Counted from the stretch's first letter, positions 17,670-25,123 are shown. The stretch: DNA of 64,000 nucleotides from Fen-999 sp044220545 (GCA_044220545.1 JBGAQX010000007.1:80225-144224), one strand, 5' to 3'. The notes: generated by a model not told the origin, from the sequence alone. Program-made: numbers and translations.

Positions 17670-18289
17670 TGCTTGTTGACCGGCGATTCCGGGTCGAGCA
17701 GCAGCGCGACCAAGTGCCTGACCTGTTGCTCGTTGAGAGCGCCGATATGGCCGAAGCGCGGCATCTCCGAGCACAGGTTGAAAGCCTTGGCATTCCAGAT
17801 CTTGGAGTAAGTGTATTTCTGGATGTCCGGGCTGTTGCCGCGCAGCTTGCCGAATTGGTAGAGGCTGGGGCCGATGGTGCCGAAGGAGCTTTCCTTTGGG
17901 CTGATCTGGTGGCAGTTGTAGCAGTTGCCGCCCACCGGCAGGCCGGGCTTGTCGGTCCAGGTGAAGCCGCGGCCGCTCTGAGCGATCTTCTCGCCTTGCT
18001 TCCAGTCCCCCATCAGCTTGCCATCGGCCGGCAGCTTGACGGTGGCCATCTGGTCCGCTTCCATCTGCTTGGCGAGGTAGTCGGGCGGCTTGTTGCCGGT
18101 ACGGTTGCATACGGCTTGCAGGCCGTCTTCAGCCAGGCGGTCGAGGCCGGCCTGGCCGCGCGACTGGAAGTCCTTCTTCATGACCGCCAGAGCCTTGGCC
18201 CGGTGTTCGGCGTCGGCGGCGGCGGGGAGAGTGGTGCCCAGCAGGGCGGTGGCGGATGCCGCCAGCAAAATGGTCTTCTGGATCTTCAT
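17666..18289 (-). CDS. soxX: SoxX, c-type cytochrome subunit of the SoxAX complex
   Basis: 207 residues with a Sec signal peptide (about 1-25). One heme c site C123-Y-N-C-H127 is present, with a probable axial methionine in the C-terminal CSEMPRFGH segment. It pairs with SoxA to couple thiosulfate oxidatively to the SoxY cysteine in the periplasm. It is longer than minimal SoxX proteins, having about 60 extra residues before the heme domain. The start at 18289 is supported by AGGGGG upstream and by the signal peptide; it lies 16 bases after the soxA stop. Confidence 0.94.
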   Translation of the reverse strand: MKIQKTILLAASATALLGTTLPAAADAEHRAKALAVMKKDFQSRGQAGLDRLAEDGLQAVCNRTGNKPPDYLAKQMEADQMATVKLPADGKLMGDWKQGEKIAQSGRGFTWTDKPGLPVGGNCYNCHQISPKESSFGTIGPSLYQFGKLRGNSPDIQKYTYSKIWNAKAFNLCSEMPRFGHIGALNEQQVRHLVALLLDPESPVNKQ

Positions 18290-18305
18290 GTCGTCTGTCC
18301 CCCTG

Positions 18306-19178
18306 TTAGCGCTTGATGCCCGGGCCCTTGTACATCTGGCCATTGGCGTTACCGATCATGTAGGTCAGCAAGTCGGCGACCAGGTCGGAGGCATACTTGG
18401 GCTGCGGGAAGCGTTGCTGGCGGAAACAGTCGCCCATGCGCCACTGGTGGGTGAGCATGACGCCGCCGGTCATCCGGTAGCCCGGCCAGCCCAGCACGCC
18501 CTTGATGGCACCGGAGGCGGTGCTGATATTCGGCAAGTTTTGCATGCGGATGCGCTTGCCGTCACCACCATGACAGGTGTTGCAGGAGAAGTCGTAGGGG
18601 CCGGCGCGATAGGCGGCGATTTCCTTGCCGGTTTCGTAGGCATCGCGCACGCGGGGATGGTCGAGCGGCACGGCGATCTTCATGTCGCGCGAGTGGGCGG
18701 CCACGTAGGTGACCAGGTTGGTGATGTCCGGCGTAAAGGTGTCGGTGGCAAAGGGCTGCTTCGCGATGTCCTCGAACTTGAAGCCCTGCTTTTCGACCAT
18801 GCACCAGACGATGCGCCGCTCGGCGTCCATTACGGTATCGGCGTCCGGGTAGTAGCGCGGGTTGGCGACGTAGGCGCCTTTGACCACACCCACGCCCAGC
18901 CCCAGGTCGCAGCTTTCGGCGAGAGACACATTCTTCGGCCCGCGCTTCGCTTTCCAGAGTTCCTCGCCCTTCATCTCGAAGAGTTCGGCCGGATTGGAGT
19001 CTTCCATTTCGGCGCGGAACTTCTCAAACTCCAATGTGGCCGCGTCCTTTTCTTCCGCCGGTTGGGCTGCGGGGGGCGCCGCCTTCTGCTGCGCCTTGGC
19101 CGGCTTGGGCTGGGCCAAGGTCAGCGGCGATGCGATCGCCAGCGCCAGGGCCGTGCCGAATACGATGATGACTCTCAT
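18306..19178 (-). CDS. soxA: SoxA, c-type cytochrome subunit of the SoxAX complex (monoheme form)
   Basis: 290 residues with a signal peptide (about 1-22) and a low-complexity Ala/Lys/Pro linker. Only one heme c motif is present, C199-N-T-C-H203. The N-terminal heme site of diheme SoxA proteins is absent: C90 and C126 remain without a CxxCH and may form a disulfide. C251 in GDCFRQQRFPQ is the conserved heme-ligating, persulfide-modified active cysteine. The strong site AGAGGAGGAG precedes the ATG. The gene begins 30 bases after the anti-sigma gene on the same strand. Confidence 0.94.
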   Translation of the reverse strand: MRVIIVFGTALALAIASPLTLAQPKPAKAQQKAAPPAAQPAEEKDAATLEFEKFRAEMEDSNPAELFEMKGEELWKAKRGPKNVSLAESCDLGLGVGVVKGAYVANPRYYPDADTVMDAERRIVWCMVEKQGFKFEDIAKQPFATDTFTPDITNLVTYVAAHSRDMKIAVPLDHPRVRDAYETGKEIAAYRAGPYDFSCNTCHGGDGKRIRMQNLPNISTASGAIKGVLGWPGYRMTGGVMLTHQWRMGDCFRQQRFPQPKYASDLVADLLTYMIGNANGQMYKGPGIKR

Positions 19179-19208
19179 GTCTCCTCCTCTGTTTGGATTG
19201 TGGTGTGT

Positions 19209-19907
19209 CTATACCTGCAGGTAACGCCAGCCCTGGTTCAGGCGGGTGGCGATTTCTTCTATGGCCGACGGTACGACATCCACTTCCGGTAGCAGGGTGA
19301 CGTCGACACCGCGTTCGCGCAGCCGATCCATGGCCTCGTTGCAGGCAACCAGCCGCAGATTGTCGTGATGCTGACGCATGGCGGCGAGCCGGGACGCCAC
19401 CGGCGAGTCGCCCGCTTGCAGCATCCGGACGCCATTGCCGTTGGCGATCAATTCCACCTGGAGGAAGCGGCCGCCCTTGTCGCGCGCCGAGGCGAGTTGC
19501 TCGGCCTTGCGCAAAGCGCGTTCGATCTCCCGAGGTTCGCCGGACACCAAATGCAGGACAACCCGGTTGCCCTGTGCCTGAATGGTCCGCAAGTGCGGTG
19601 TGGGAACCCAGGACTCGTCGTACTCATCATGGGCCAACCAGCCAGAACCGGCGCCAATCATCAGCAACAAGCAGGCGGCCAGCGGCAGACCAAACAGATT
19701 CCAGCGGCGCGACTTGTGTTTGCCATCATTCTTGGCCGGCAGCGGATGGGCGCTGCGTACCAGTTCCTTCAGATGCCAGGTCTCGCACACCTTGGCGCGC
19801 AAGCCGGCGTCGGCGGCGATCCGCTCCAGCACCTCGGCCTTTTCGGCGCCGTCGAGTTCATTGTCGGCAAAAGCGTTCAGCAGCTCGTCGGATATCTCGC
19901 GGCTCAC
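19209..19907 (-). CDS. Transmembrane anti-sigma factor with C-terminal DsrE-like domain
   Basis: 232 residues from a GTG that overlaps the sigma stop (GTGA). Residues 1-55 resemble an anti-sigma N-terminal domain (ISDELLNAFADNELDG) but lack the HxxxCxxC zinc motif. A basic stretch (59-70) precedes one membrane helix (about 71-91) and acidic residues follow it, so the N terminus is cytoplasmic and the C terminus periplasmic. Residues about 105-232 match the COG1416/DsrE-like fold (VELIANGNGV, LRLVACNEAMDRLRERGV, GWRYLQV). Cys189 lies where TusD/DsrE proteins carry their sulfur-binding cysteine. It probably senses periplasmic sulfur species and releases the sigma factor encoded just before it; sensing is inference, the domain order is visible. 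Confidence 0.82.
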   Translation of the reverse strand: MSREISDELLNAFADNELDGAEKAEVLERIAADAGLRAKVCETWHLKELVRSAHPLPAKNDGKHKSRRWNLFGLPLAACLLLMIGAGSGWLAHDEYDESWVPTPHLRTIQAQGNRVVLHLVSGEPREIERALRKAEQLASARDKGGRFLQVELIANGNGVRMLQAGDSPVASRLAAMRQHHDNLRLVACNEAMDRLRERGVDVTLLPEVDVVPSAIEEIATRLNQGWRYLQV

Positions 19908-20473
19908 TTGACCCTCGCAATCCGGGGCGACGGTGAACCGCACGCCGCGCCACATTCATTGTGCTCCCGCAGACTTTCCTTCAGCGTGCCGCGCGCCCGA
20001 GAGAGGCGGCTCATCACGGTGCCCAGCGGAACTTCCAGAATCGCCGCGACTTCCGCGTAGGAAAACTCTTCGAGATCGACCAGGGTGACCACTTCGCGCT
20101 GGGCGACCGGCAACGAGGCTACCGCCTGGCGGACTCGCCGCACCACCTCGCTTTGCAGGCATTCGGATTCCGGAGTGCCATCCGACACCAGATGGAATTC
20201 GTCGATCTCCGTGACATCGTCCATGTCGCGATGCGAGCGCAAATGGTCGTGCCAGCAGTTGGCCAGGATGCCGCATAGCCAGGCATGCAGCGACTGCTCA
20301 TCGCGCAACTGGCCGTGGTTCTTGAGTCCTTTGGCGAGGGCGTCCTGAACCAGGTCGTCGGCCAGCGCCCGGTTGCGGCACCAGGAATGGGCAAGCCGCC
20401 ACAAGCGCGGTCGGCTCTCCGTCATCCTCTCCTCGAATTGTCGGGTTCGGCCGATGAACTGCAGGAGACCCAC
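19904..20473 (-). CDS. ECF RNA polymerase sigma factor of the sox cluster
   Basis: 189 residues. Region 2 contains the DDLVQDALAKGL core-binding stretch and region 4 contains SYAEVAAILEVPLGTVMSRLSRAR, the DNA-binding helix-turn-helix. The C terminus carries two cysteines (NECGAACG) not usual for the family. The GTG start at 20473 has GAGGA 8-9 nt upstream and lies about 24 bases after the predicted transcription start; an ATG at 20425 with GAGGAG is an alternative giving a protein 16 residues shorter. It is divided from soxZ by a terminator and has its own promoter of the same type as soxY. It probably directs transcription of itself, the anti-sigma gene, soxAXB and soxYZ. Confidence 0.88.
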   Translation of the reverse strand: MGLLQFIGRTRQFEERMTESRPRLWRLAHSWCRNRALADDLVQDALAKGLKNHGQLRDEQSLHAWLCGILANCWHDHLRSHRDMDDVTEIDEFHLVSDGTPESECLQSEVVRRVRQAVASLPVAQREVVTLVDLEEFSYAEVAAILEVPLGTVMSRLSRARGTLKESLREHNECGAACGSPSPRIARVK

Positions 20474-20503
20474 GGCTGCTTCCTCGTTGTTGGACTAAAG
20501 ATA

Positions 20504-20531
20504 TAGACGGAACAGCTCGTCCATTTATTCC
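20504..20531 (-). promoter_or_regulatory. Predicted ECF-type promoter of the sigma/anti-sigma/soxAXB operon
   Basis: On the minus strand, GGAATAA (20531-20525), 15 bases, then CGTCTA (20509-20504). The arrangement and both hexamers are identical to the element before soxY (21587-21560). GGAAT-like -35 and CGTCT-like -10 boxes are typical of ECF sigma factors, so autoregulation is likely. Confidence 0.78.
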
Positions 20532-20550
20532 ACGATCTTTGATGGGAGGG

Positions 20551-20581
20551 CACAAAAAGAAACTCCCCGCGGACGGGGAGT
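20551..20581 (-). terminator. Rho-independent terminator of soxYZ
   Basis: 8-bp stem ACTCCCCG/CGGGGAGT with a 4-base loop at 20562-20581, followed on the minus strand by a T-rich run. It lies about 65 bases beyond the soxZ stop and just before the sigma-gene promoter, separating the two sox transcription units. Confidence 0.88.
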
Positions 20582-20646
20582 CTCAATAGCCGCACGGATC
20601 GCGTCAGCCTCCGTCGCACCCGCGTGCGAGCGGATGCCGGCACCGA

Positions 20647-20958
20647 TCAGGCGATCGCCGCTTCGTCGCTGCGGCTTTCGCCCTTGCTGTCCTTCCACTT
20701 GACGACAACCTTGTCGCCGGCCTTGGCGCCCTTGACCTTGAAGCCGAACACCGGATTGCGCGACACCGAGGTGCCCGTCTGGCCCTGAATCACCATCTTG
20801 CCGCCGACCTCGACCGTGATCTGCTGGATGAAATGGGCGGGAATCGTGGCGCCGCCACTATCCTTGCGCTGACCGTTTTCCATCGGGTGGCTCATCATCA
20901 CGCGGATGTCGGCCACATCGCCTTTCAGCGTGGCGCGAATTTTCATCGGATCTGCCAT
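20647..20958 (-). CDS. soxZ: SoxZ, sulfur-carrier complex subunit
   Basis: 103 residues, the usual length, with no signal peptide; it is exported with SoxY by the Tat pathway. Recognisable segments include HPMENGQRKDSGG and a C-terminal beta-sandwich (KAGDKVVVKWKDSKGE). SoxZ pairs with SoxY to form the carrier on which thiosulfate is oxidised. The ATG is preceded by AGGAAA. It starts 57 bases after soxY and ends before a strong terminator. Confidence 0.96.
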   Translation of the reverse strand: MADPMKIRATLKGDVADIRVMMSHPMENGQRKDSGGATIPAHFIQQITVEVGGKMVIQGQTGTSVSRNPVFGFKVKGAKAGDKVVVKWKDSKGESRSDEAAIA

Positions 20959-21015
20959 GGTTTTTCCTGTCTAGATGTTCTGAGATATTGAGTACGCGAA
21001 GCGCATCGGGGCGAA

Positions 21016-21492
21016 TCAGCCGCCGCAGCCGCCGGCGGTGACCTTGACTTCCTTCTGGACCGTGAAGAACTTGCCATCGGAGGTCTTGACGACGGCCTTG
21101 ACGTGGGTAGTCTCCGCCAAGCGCATGCGGACCTGAATTTCCGGCAGCGCGCCGTTGGCAAAATCGAAGGCGGCCGACAGGGGTAGCGGGTTCTTCAGCG
21201 ACATCAAGGCGATGGAAATGGTGTTGGGGATGTTGCTGACCACCTCCACCGGTACCACGGCACCGTTTTCGGCGATATCGGGCGCTTTGAGGACGATATC
21301 CTTGCTGTCGGCGGTCGTGGCGGCGCCAAGACCCTTGAGGGCGGCGCCCATTTCCTTGGCCTCGAATGCGGCCCGGTTCCATTCCTCGGCGGCCAGTACC
21401 TCGGTGGGTTTGAGTACGCCGGCGGCCAGGGCGGCGGCCAAGGCGCCGCTGGCGCTGACACCCTTCAGCATTGTTCTACGTAGCATGTCCAT
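21016..21492 (-). CDS. soxY: SoxY, sulfur-carrying subunit
   Basis: 158 residues. A twin-arginine signal (LRRTMLKGVSASG) leads into the SoxY beta-sandwich, and the flexible C-terminal arm ends in GGCGG, whose cysteine carries the sulfur substrate. The start at 21492 has AGGAGG 9 nt upstream; an in-frame ATG 6 bases on (21486) is also possible. The promoter of the ECF type lies 68-95 bases upstream of the start codon. SoxA, SoxX, SoxB, SoxZ and SoxY are all present in the cluster, while soxCD is not seen in the window. Confidence 0.96.
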   Translation of the reverse strand: MDMLRRTMLKGVSASGALAAALAAGVLKPTEVLAAEEWNRAAFEAKEMGAALKGLGAATTADSKDIVLKAPDIAENGAVVPVEVVSNIPNTISIALMSLKNPLPLSAAFDFANGALPEIQVRMRLAETTHVKAVVKTSDGKFFTVQKEVKVTAGGCGG

Positions 21493-21559
21493 CTGGGATC
21501 TTCCTCCTAGGGTTGTGTCGGATGCTGTCCATTGGTGGTCTTCGAGCATTCGTGAAGTG

Positions 21560-21587
21560 TAGACGCAACGGAGACGCCCATTATTCC
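21560..21587 (-). promoter_or_regulatory. Predicted ECF-type promoter of soxYZ
   Basis: On the minus strand, GGAATAA (21587-21581), 15 bases, CGTCTA (21565-21560). It is the same two-box element with identical spacing as before the ECF sigma gene about 1 kb downstream. It predicts a leader of about 60 bases ahead of soxY. Confidence 0.77.
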
Positions 21588-21631
21588 TCATTTGCCAAGA
21601 AAAAATCCAGTTCTCCTTGGTGGCGCTCTTT

Positions 21632-22114
21632 CTAGCCAGCCAGCCAGTGGCCCGACTTGCCGCCGGCCTTTTCCAGCAGGCGCACTGATTCGATGACCAT
21701 GCCGCGATCGGCCGCCTTGCACATGTCGTAGATGGTGAGCAGCGCAACCGCCGTCGCGGTCATGGCCTCCATTTCGACGCCGGTCCGCCCGACCGTCTGG
21801 GCGGTGACTTCACAGTCGATGGCACTGGCCACCTCGTCCAGTGTGAACTCGACCGCGACGCGCGTCAGCGGAATCGGATGGCACAGCGGAATGAGTTCGC
21901 CCGTGCGCTTGGCCGCCTGGATGGCGGCGATGCGGGCGATGCCGAGCACGTCACCCTTCCTGGCGTCGCCCGCCCGAATCAGCGCCAGCGTTTCGGCACG
22001 CATCCGGATTCGCCCCGTCGCACTAGCCAGTCGCTCGGTTTCCGGTTTGGCGCCGACGTCGACCATGTGTGCCTGACCGGCGGCATCGAAGTGAGTGAGT
22101 ATGTTCTGTGACAT
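21632..22114 (-). CDS. moaC: Cyclic pyranopterin monophosphate synthase MoaC
   Basis: 160 residues. Conserved MoaC blocks are present: KGDVLGIARIAAIQAAKRTGELIPLCHP, the region around TVGRTGVEMEAMTA, and DMCKAADRGM. It converts 3',8-cyclo-GTP to cPMP in molybdenum-cofactor synthesis. The ATG at 22114 gives the typical length; longer reading frames upstream are not MoaC-like. The molybdenum cofactor is needed by the SoeA sulfite dehydrogenase encoded 17 kb away. It is divergent from bepA, with 64 bases between them. Confidence 0.95.
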   Translation of the reverse strand: MSQNILTHFDAAGQAHMVDVGAKPETERLASATGRIRMRAETLALIRAGDARKGDVLGIARIAAIQAAKRTGELIPLCHPIPLTRVAVEFTLDEVASAIDCEVTAQTVGRTGVEMEAMTATAVALLTIYDMCKAADRGMVIESVRLLEKAGGKSGHWLAG

Positions 22115-22178
22115 CCGCTTACAAATCCGGGGCGGCGGTTCGGGAACCGCATGAAGGTGAACCAGTATCATAGCCGTC

Positions 22179-23642
22179 ATGGCTGTCTCGCGCTGTTCGT
22201 CCTCCTTCCTGGCCGCGCCGATTTTCGCGTTGCTGATCGGCTTGGCTCCTGTCGCGCTGGCCGAGGGGCTGCCGGACCTGGGCGAGTCGGCCCAGTCGGA
22301 CCTGCCGCCCCTGATGGAAAAGCGTATCGGGGAGTCCATCATGCGCGATATCCGCCTGCGGGAGCCGTCTTACCTCGACGATCCGGAAATTGACGCCTAT
22401 CTCAACCGCCTTGGCCGCAAGCTGACCGCCCAGAGCGAGGTTCCCGGCCAGGACTTCGAGTTTTTTGCGCTGCGCGACGCGACCCTCAACGCCTTTGCGA
22501 TGCCGGGGGGGTACATCGGCGTCCATACGGCCCTTATCATGGCCGCTCAGTCGGAGTCGGAGTTGGCGGGTGTGCTGGCACACGAAATCTCCCACGTCAC
22601 CCAGCGCCACCTGGCGCGGATGGTCAATAAGCAGAGTCAAGGCCAGATGGCGGCCCTGCTGTCGTTGGCGGTGGCAATCCTGGCGGCCCGCAGCAATCCA
22701 GACGTGGCCCTGGGGGCCGCGGTGGCTGGGCAGGCCGCTGGCTTGCAGCAGCAGCTCAACTATTCGCGCGACTTTGAGCGCGAGGCTGATCGCCTTGGCC
22801 TGCAGGTCCTGGAAAAGGCTGGCTACGATATTCGTGGCATGGGCACGTTCTTCGAACGCCTGCAGAAATTCGGCCGTCTCTATGAGAACAACGCCCCTGG
22901 CTACCTGCGCACCCATCCGCTGACCACGGAGCGGATCGCCGACATGGAAAACCGCATACAGATGCGGCCATATCGTCAAATACCTGATTCAATGGAGTTT
23001 CTTCTCGTTCGGGCCAAGCTCAGGTCCCAACAGGGGACCGCCCAGGACGCCGTGATCGATTTCGAGACGCAGGTCAACGAGCGCAAATCGGCCTCGGAGC
23101 CCGCCTCCCGCTACGGTTTGGCGCTGGCGTATCTGAGGGACAAGCGATTTACCGCCGCGGAGGGGCAGCTTGCGGAATTGCGCAGGCTTAAGGCGGTATC
23201 CCCGATGATCGACGTACTGGCGGCCGATCTGCGCCGCAAGCAGAACGATGTCGTCGGGGCGGCTAGGATTCTGCGCGAGGCGGTCGTCCGCTATCCGGAC
23301 AATCGTGCCATCGCCTACGCCTGGGTGGAGGGATTGCTGGCCAGTCAGCGTTTGGATGAGGCCTTGAAGTTTGTCTCCGCCGACGTGCAGAGCCATACGA
23401 CGGATTATCGGATGCGCGGCTTGCAGGCCAAGGTCTACGCGCTACAGGGCAAGCGCCTGCGTCAGCATTGGGCGCAGGGCGAGGCTTACGCACTGCAAGG
23501 CCTGCTGCTGCCGGCCATCGAGCAACTTCAATTGGCGCAGAAATCTCCCGACGGCGATTTCTACGAACGCTCCCAAATCGATGCCCGTCTGCGGGAAGTC
23601 AAGGCAAAGCAAGCGGAAGAGGCAAAGCTGAAAAAGCCCTGA
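22179..23642 (+). CDS. bepA: M48-family periplasmic metalloprotease with TPR repeats (BepA/YfgC-like)
   Basis: 487 residues with a signal peptide (about 1-29). The zinc-protease motif HEISH is followed by the third ligand Glu in FEREADRLGLQ. After residue about 270 there are several TPR-like helical repeats. BepA-type proteases act in the periplasm on outer-membrane assembly and LptD quality control. It is divergently placed from moaC. Its stop is followed directly by an FNR-type palindrome that belongs to the next transcription unit. Confidence 0.88.
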   Translation: MAVSRCSSSFLAAPIFALLIGLAPVALAEGLPDLGESAQSDLPPLMEKRIGESIMRDIRLREPSYLDDPEIDAYLNRLGRKLTAQSEVPGQDFEFFALRDATLNAFAMPGGYIGVHTALIMAAQSESELAGVLAHEISHVTQRHLARMVNKQSQGQMAALLSLAVAILAARSNPDVALGAAVAGQAAGLQQQLNYSRDFEREADRLGLQVLEKAGYDIRGMGTFFERLQKFGRLYENNAPGYLRTHPLTTERIADMENRIQMRPYRQIPDSMEFLLVRAKLRSQQGTAQDAVIDFETQVNERKSASEPASRYGLALAYLRDKRFTAAEGQLAELRRLKAVSPMIDVLAADLRRKQNDVVGAARILREAVVRYPDNRAIAYAWVEGLLASQRLDEALKFVSADVQSHTTDYRMRGLQAKVYALQGKRLRQHWAQGEAYALQGLLLPAIEQLQLAQKSPDGDFYERSQIDARLREVKAKQAEEAKLKKP

Positions 23643-23643
23643 T

Positions 23644-23657
23644 TTGATCTGGATCAA
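23644..23657 (+). promoter_or_regulatory. Perfect FNR/Crp-family operator upstream of sat-aprBA
   Basis: TTGAT-CTGG-ATCAA matches the FNR/Anr/Dnr consensus TTGAT-N4-ATCAA at all ten defined bases. Its centre is 135 bases before the sat ATG. An activating site centred at -41.5 would put transcription start near base 23692. It suggests oxygen- or nitrogen-oxide-responsive control of the sulfite-to-sulfate pathway. Confidence 0.7.
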
Positions 23658-23785
23658 GCGCCTTGAACATCAAAATTCGGGTCACTTATTCCGTCATCGA
23701 AAAATAAGTTTAAGAGGGTATCGGGGAAGTGCTAGCCTTCGCATCCTCCGTAGAAACAGACCGAATAACTGGAGGAGCACATCCC

Positions 23786-24991
23786 ATGGCACTCGTAAAT
23801 CCGCACGGTGGCGGTAACCTTAAGCCTTTGCTGCTTGATGGTCAGGCACAGAAAGACGAACTGGCCCGTGCCAAGTCGTTGCCGCAGGTCAAAGTGAGCT
23901 CGCGCGAAGCTGGCGACATCATCATGCTGGGCATCGGCGGCTTCACTCCCCTCGATGGCTTCATGACCCATTCCGACTGGCAGGGCGTCTGCGACGGCAT
24001 GAAGATGGCCAATGGCCTGTTCTGGCCGATCCCCGTCACCCTGTCGACCGACGACGAAAGCATCAAGGCCGGTAGCGAGATCGCCTTGGCCGATGGCGCC
24101 ACCGGCGAGATCCTGGCGACCATGAAAGTGACCGAGAAGTACGGCATCGACAAGGCCCACGAGTGCATGCAGGTCTACAAGACCACGGACGTTGAGCACC
24201 CCGGCGTCAAGATGGTCATGGAACAGGGCAAGTACAACCTGGCCGGCCCGATCAAGGTGTTGTCCACCGGTGGTTTCAAAGAGAAGTACGGCGAGCAGTT
24301 CATGACGCCAGCCGAGACCCGGGCGCTGTTCCAGAAGATCGGTTGGTCCAAGATTGCCGCCTTCCAGACCCGGAACCCCATGCACCGCTCCCACGAGTAT
24401 CTGGCCAAGATTGCCATCGAGACGATGGATGGCGTGCTGGTCCACTCGCTGCTGGGCGCCCTGAAGCCGGGTGACATCCCCGCCGAGGTTCGTTCCGAAG
24501 CCATCAGCGTGCTGGTCGAGAACTACTTTGCCCCGAATACCGTGATCCAGGCCGGTTACCCGCTCGACATGCGCTACGCCGGTCCGCGCGAAGCCCTGCT
24601 GCATGCCCTGTTCCGTCAGAACTACGGCTGCTCGCACCTGATTGTCGGCCGTGACCACGCGGGTGTCGGCGACTACTATGGCCCCTTCGACGCGCAGAAG
24701 ATCTTCGACGAGATTCCCAAGGATGCGCTCGAAACCAAGAACATGAACATCGACTGGACCTTTTGGTGCAACAAATGCGGCGGCATGGCCTCGCAACGCA
24801 CCTGTCCGCACACCAAGGATGATCGCATCCTGTTGTCGGGCACCAAGGTGCGTTCGATGCTGTCCGAAGGCAAGGACCTGCCGGTCGAGTTCAGTCGTCC
24901 CGAAGTCGCCAAGGTGCTCCAGAAGTACTATGCTGGCCTGAGCGCCGAAGAGAATGTCAAGGTGGAGTTAAAGGGCCATTCTGCAAAGTAA
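23786..24991 (+). CDS. sat: Dissimilatory-type ATP sulfurylase
   Basis: 401 residues. Motifs of the homo-oligomeric ATP sulfurylase family are present: the HxxH-type active-site loop QTRNPMHRSHEYL and VGRDHAGVGDYY. A cysteine/histidine cluster in WCNKCGG...CPH is the zinc site of sulfur-bacterial Sat. In sulfur oxidisers it works in reverse, turning APS and pyrophosphate into ATP and sulfate. The ATG at 23786 has GGAGGAG 8 nt upstream. aprBA follows after 132 bases on the same strand. Confidence 0.96.
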   Translation: MALVNPHGGGNLKPLLLDGQAQKDELARAKSLPQVKVSSREAGDIIMLGIGGFTPLDGFMTHSDWQGVCDGMKMANGLFWPIPVTLSTDDESIKAGSEIALADGATGEILATMKVTEKYGIDKAHECMQVYKTTDVEHPGVKMVMEQGKYNLAGPIKVLSTGGFKEKYGEQFMTPAETRALFQKIGWSKIAAFQTRNPMHRSHEYLAKIAIETMDGVLVHSLLGALKPGDIPAEVRSEAISVLVENYFAPNTVIQAGYPLDMRYAGPREALLHALFRQNYGCSHLIVGRDHAGVGDYYGPFDAQKIFDEIPKDALETKNMNIDWTFWCNKCGGMASQRTCPHTKDDRILLSGTKVRSMLSEGKDLPVEFSRPEVAKVLQKYYAGLSAEENVKVELKGHSAK

Positions 24992-25036
24992 AAGCGCGCG
25001 AAATGGCGGCTAGTCAGTCAATCTAAGTCGAAGTTG

Positions 25037-25069
25037 CTCGCCGTTCCCGTTTTTTCCGGGCGCGGCGAG
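25037..25069 (+). other. Stem-loop between sat and aprB
   Basis: Outer stem CTCGCCG/CGGCGAG (7 bp), a 2x2 internal loop, then an inner CCCG/CGGG stem closing a T-rich loop. There is no T-run after it, so it looks less like an intrinsic terminator than a processing or stability element setting the sat to aprBA ratio. Confidence 0.4.
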
Positions 25070-25123
25070 TGTTCAAGAGTCGTTGTTTTTTGAAGTGATT
25101 CAGTAACCAAGGAGCGAGTAACA

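Noticed and set aside
22119..22979. 286-codon minus-strand frame opposite bepA
   Set aside because: Antisense to the protease core; its translation is typical shadow sequence rich in His, Arg and Gln.
23684..23709. ACTTATT/AATAAGT inverted repeat with a GGAATAA box on the minus strand upstream of sat
   Set aside because: The GGAATAA box has no CGTCTA at the right distance and points back into bepA, so it is not a third copy of the sox promoter; the repeat itself is short and AT-rich and not convincing.
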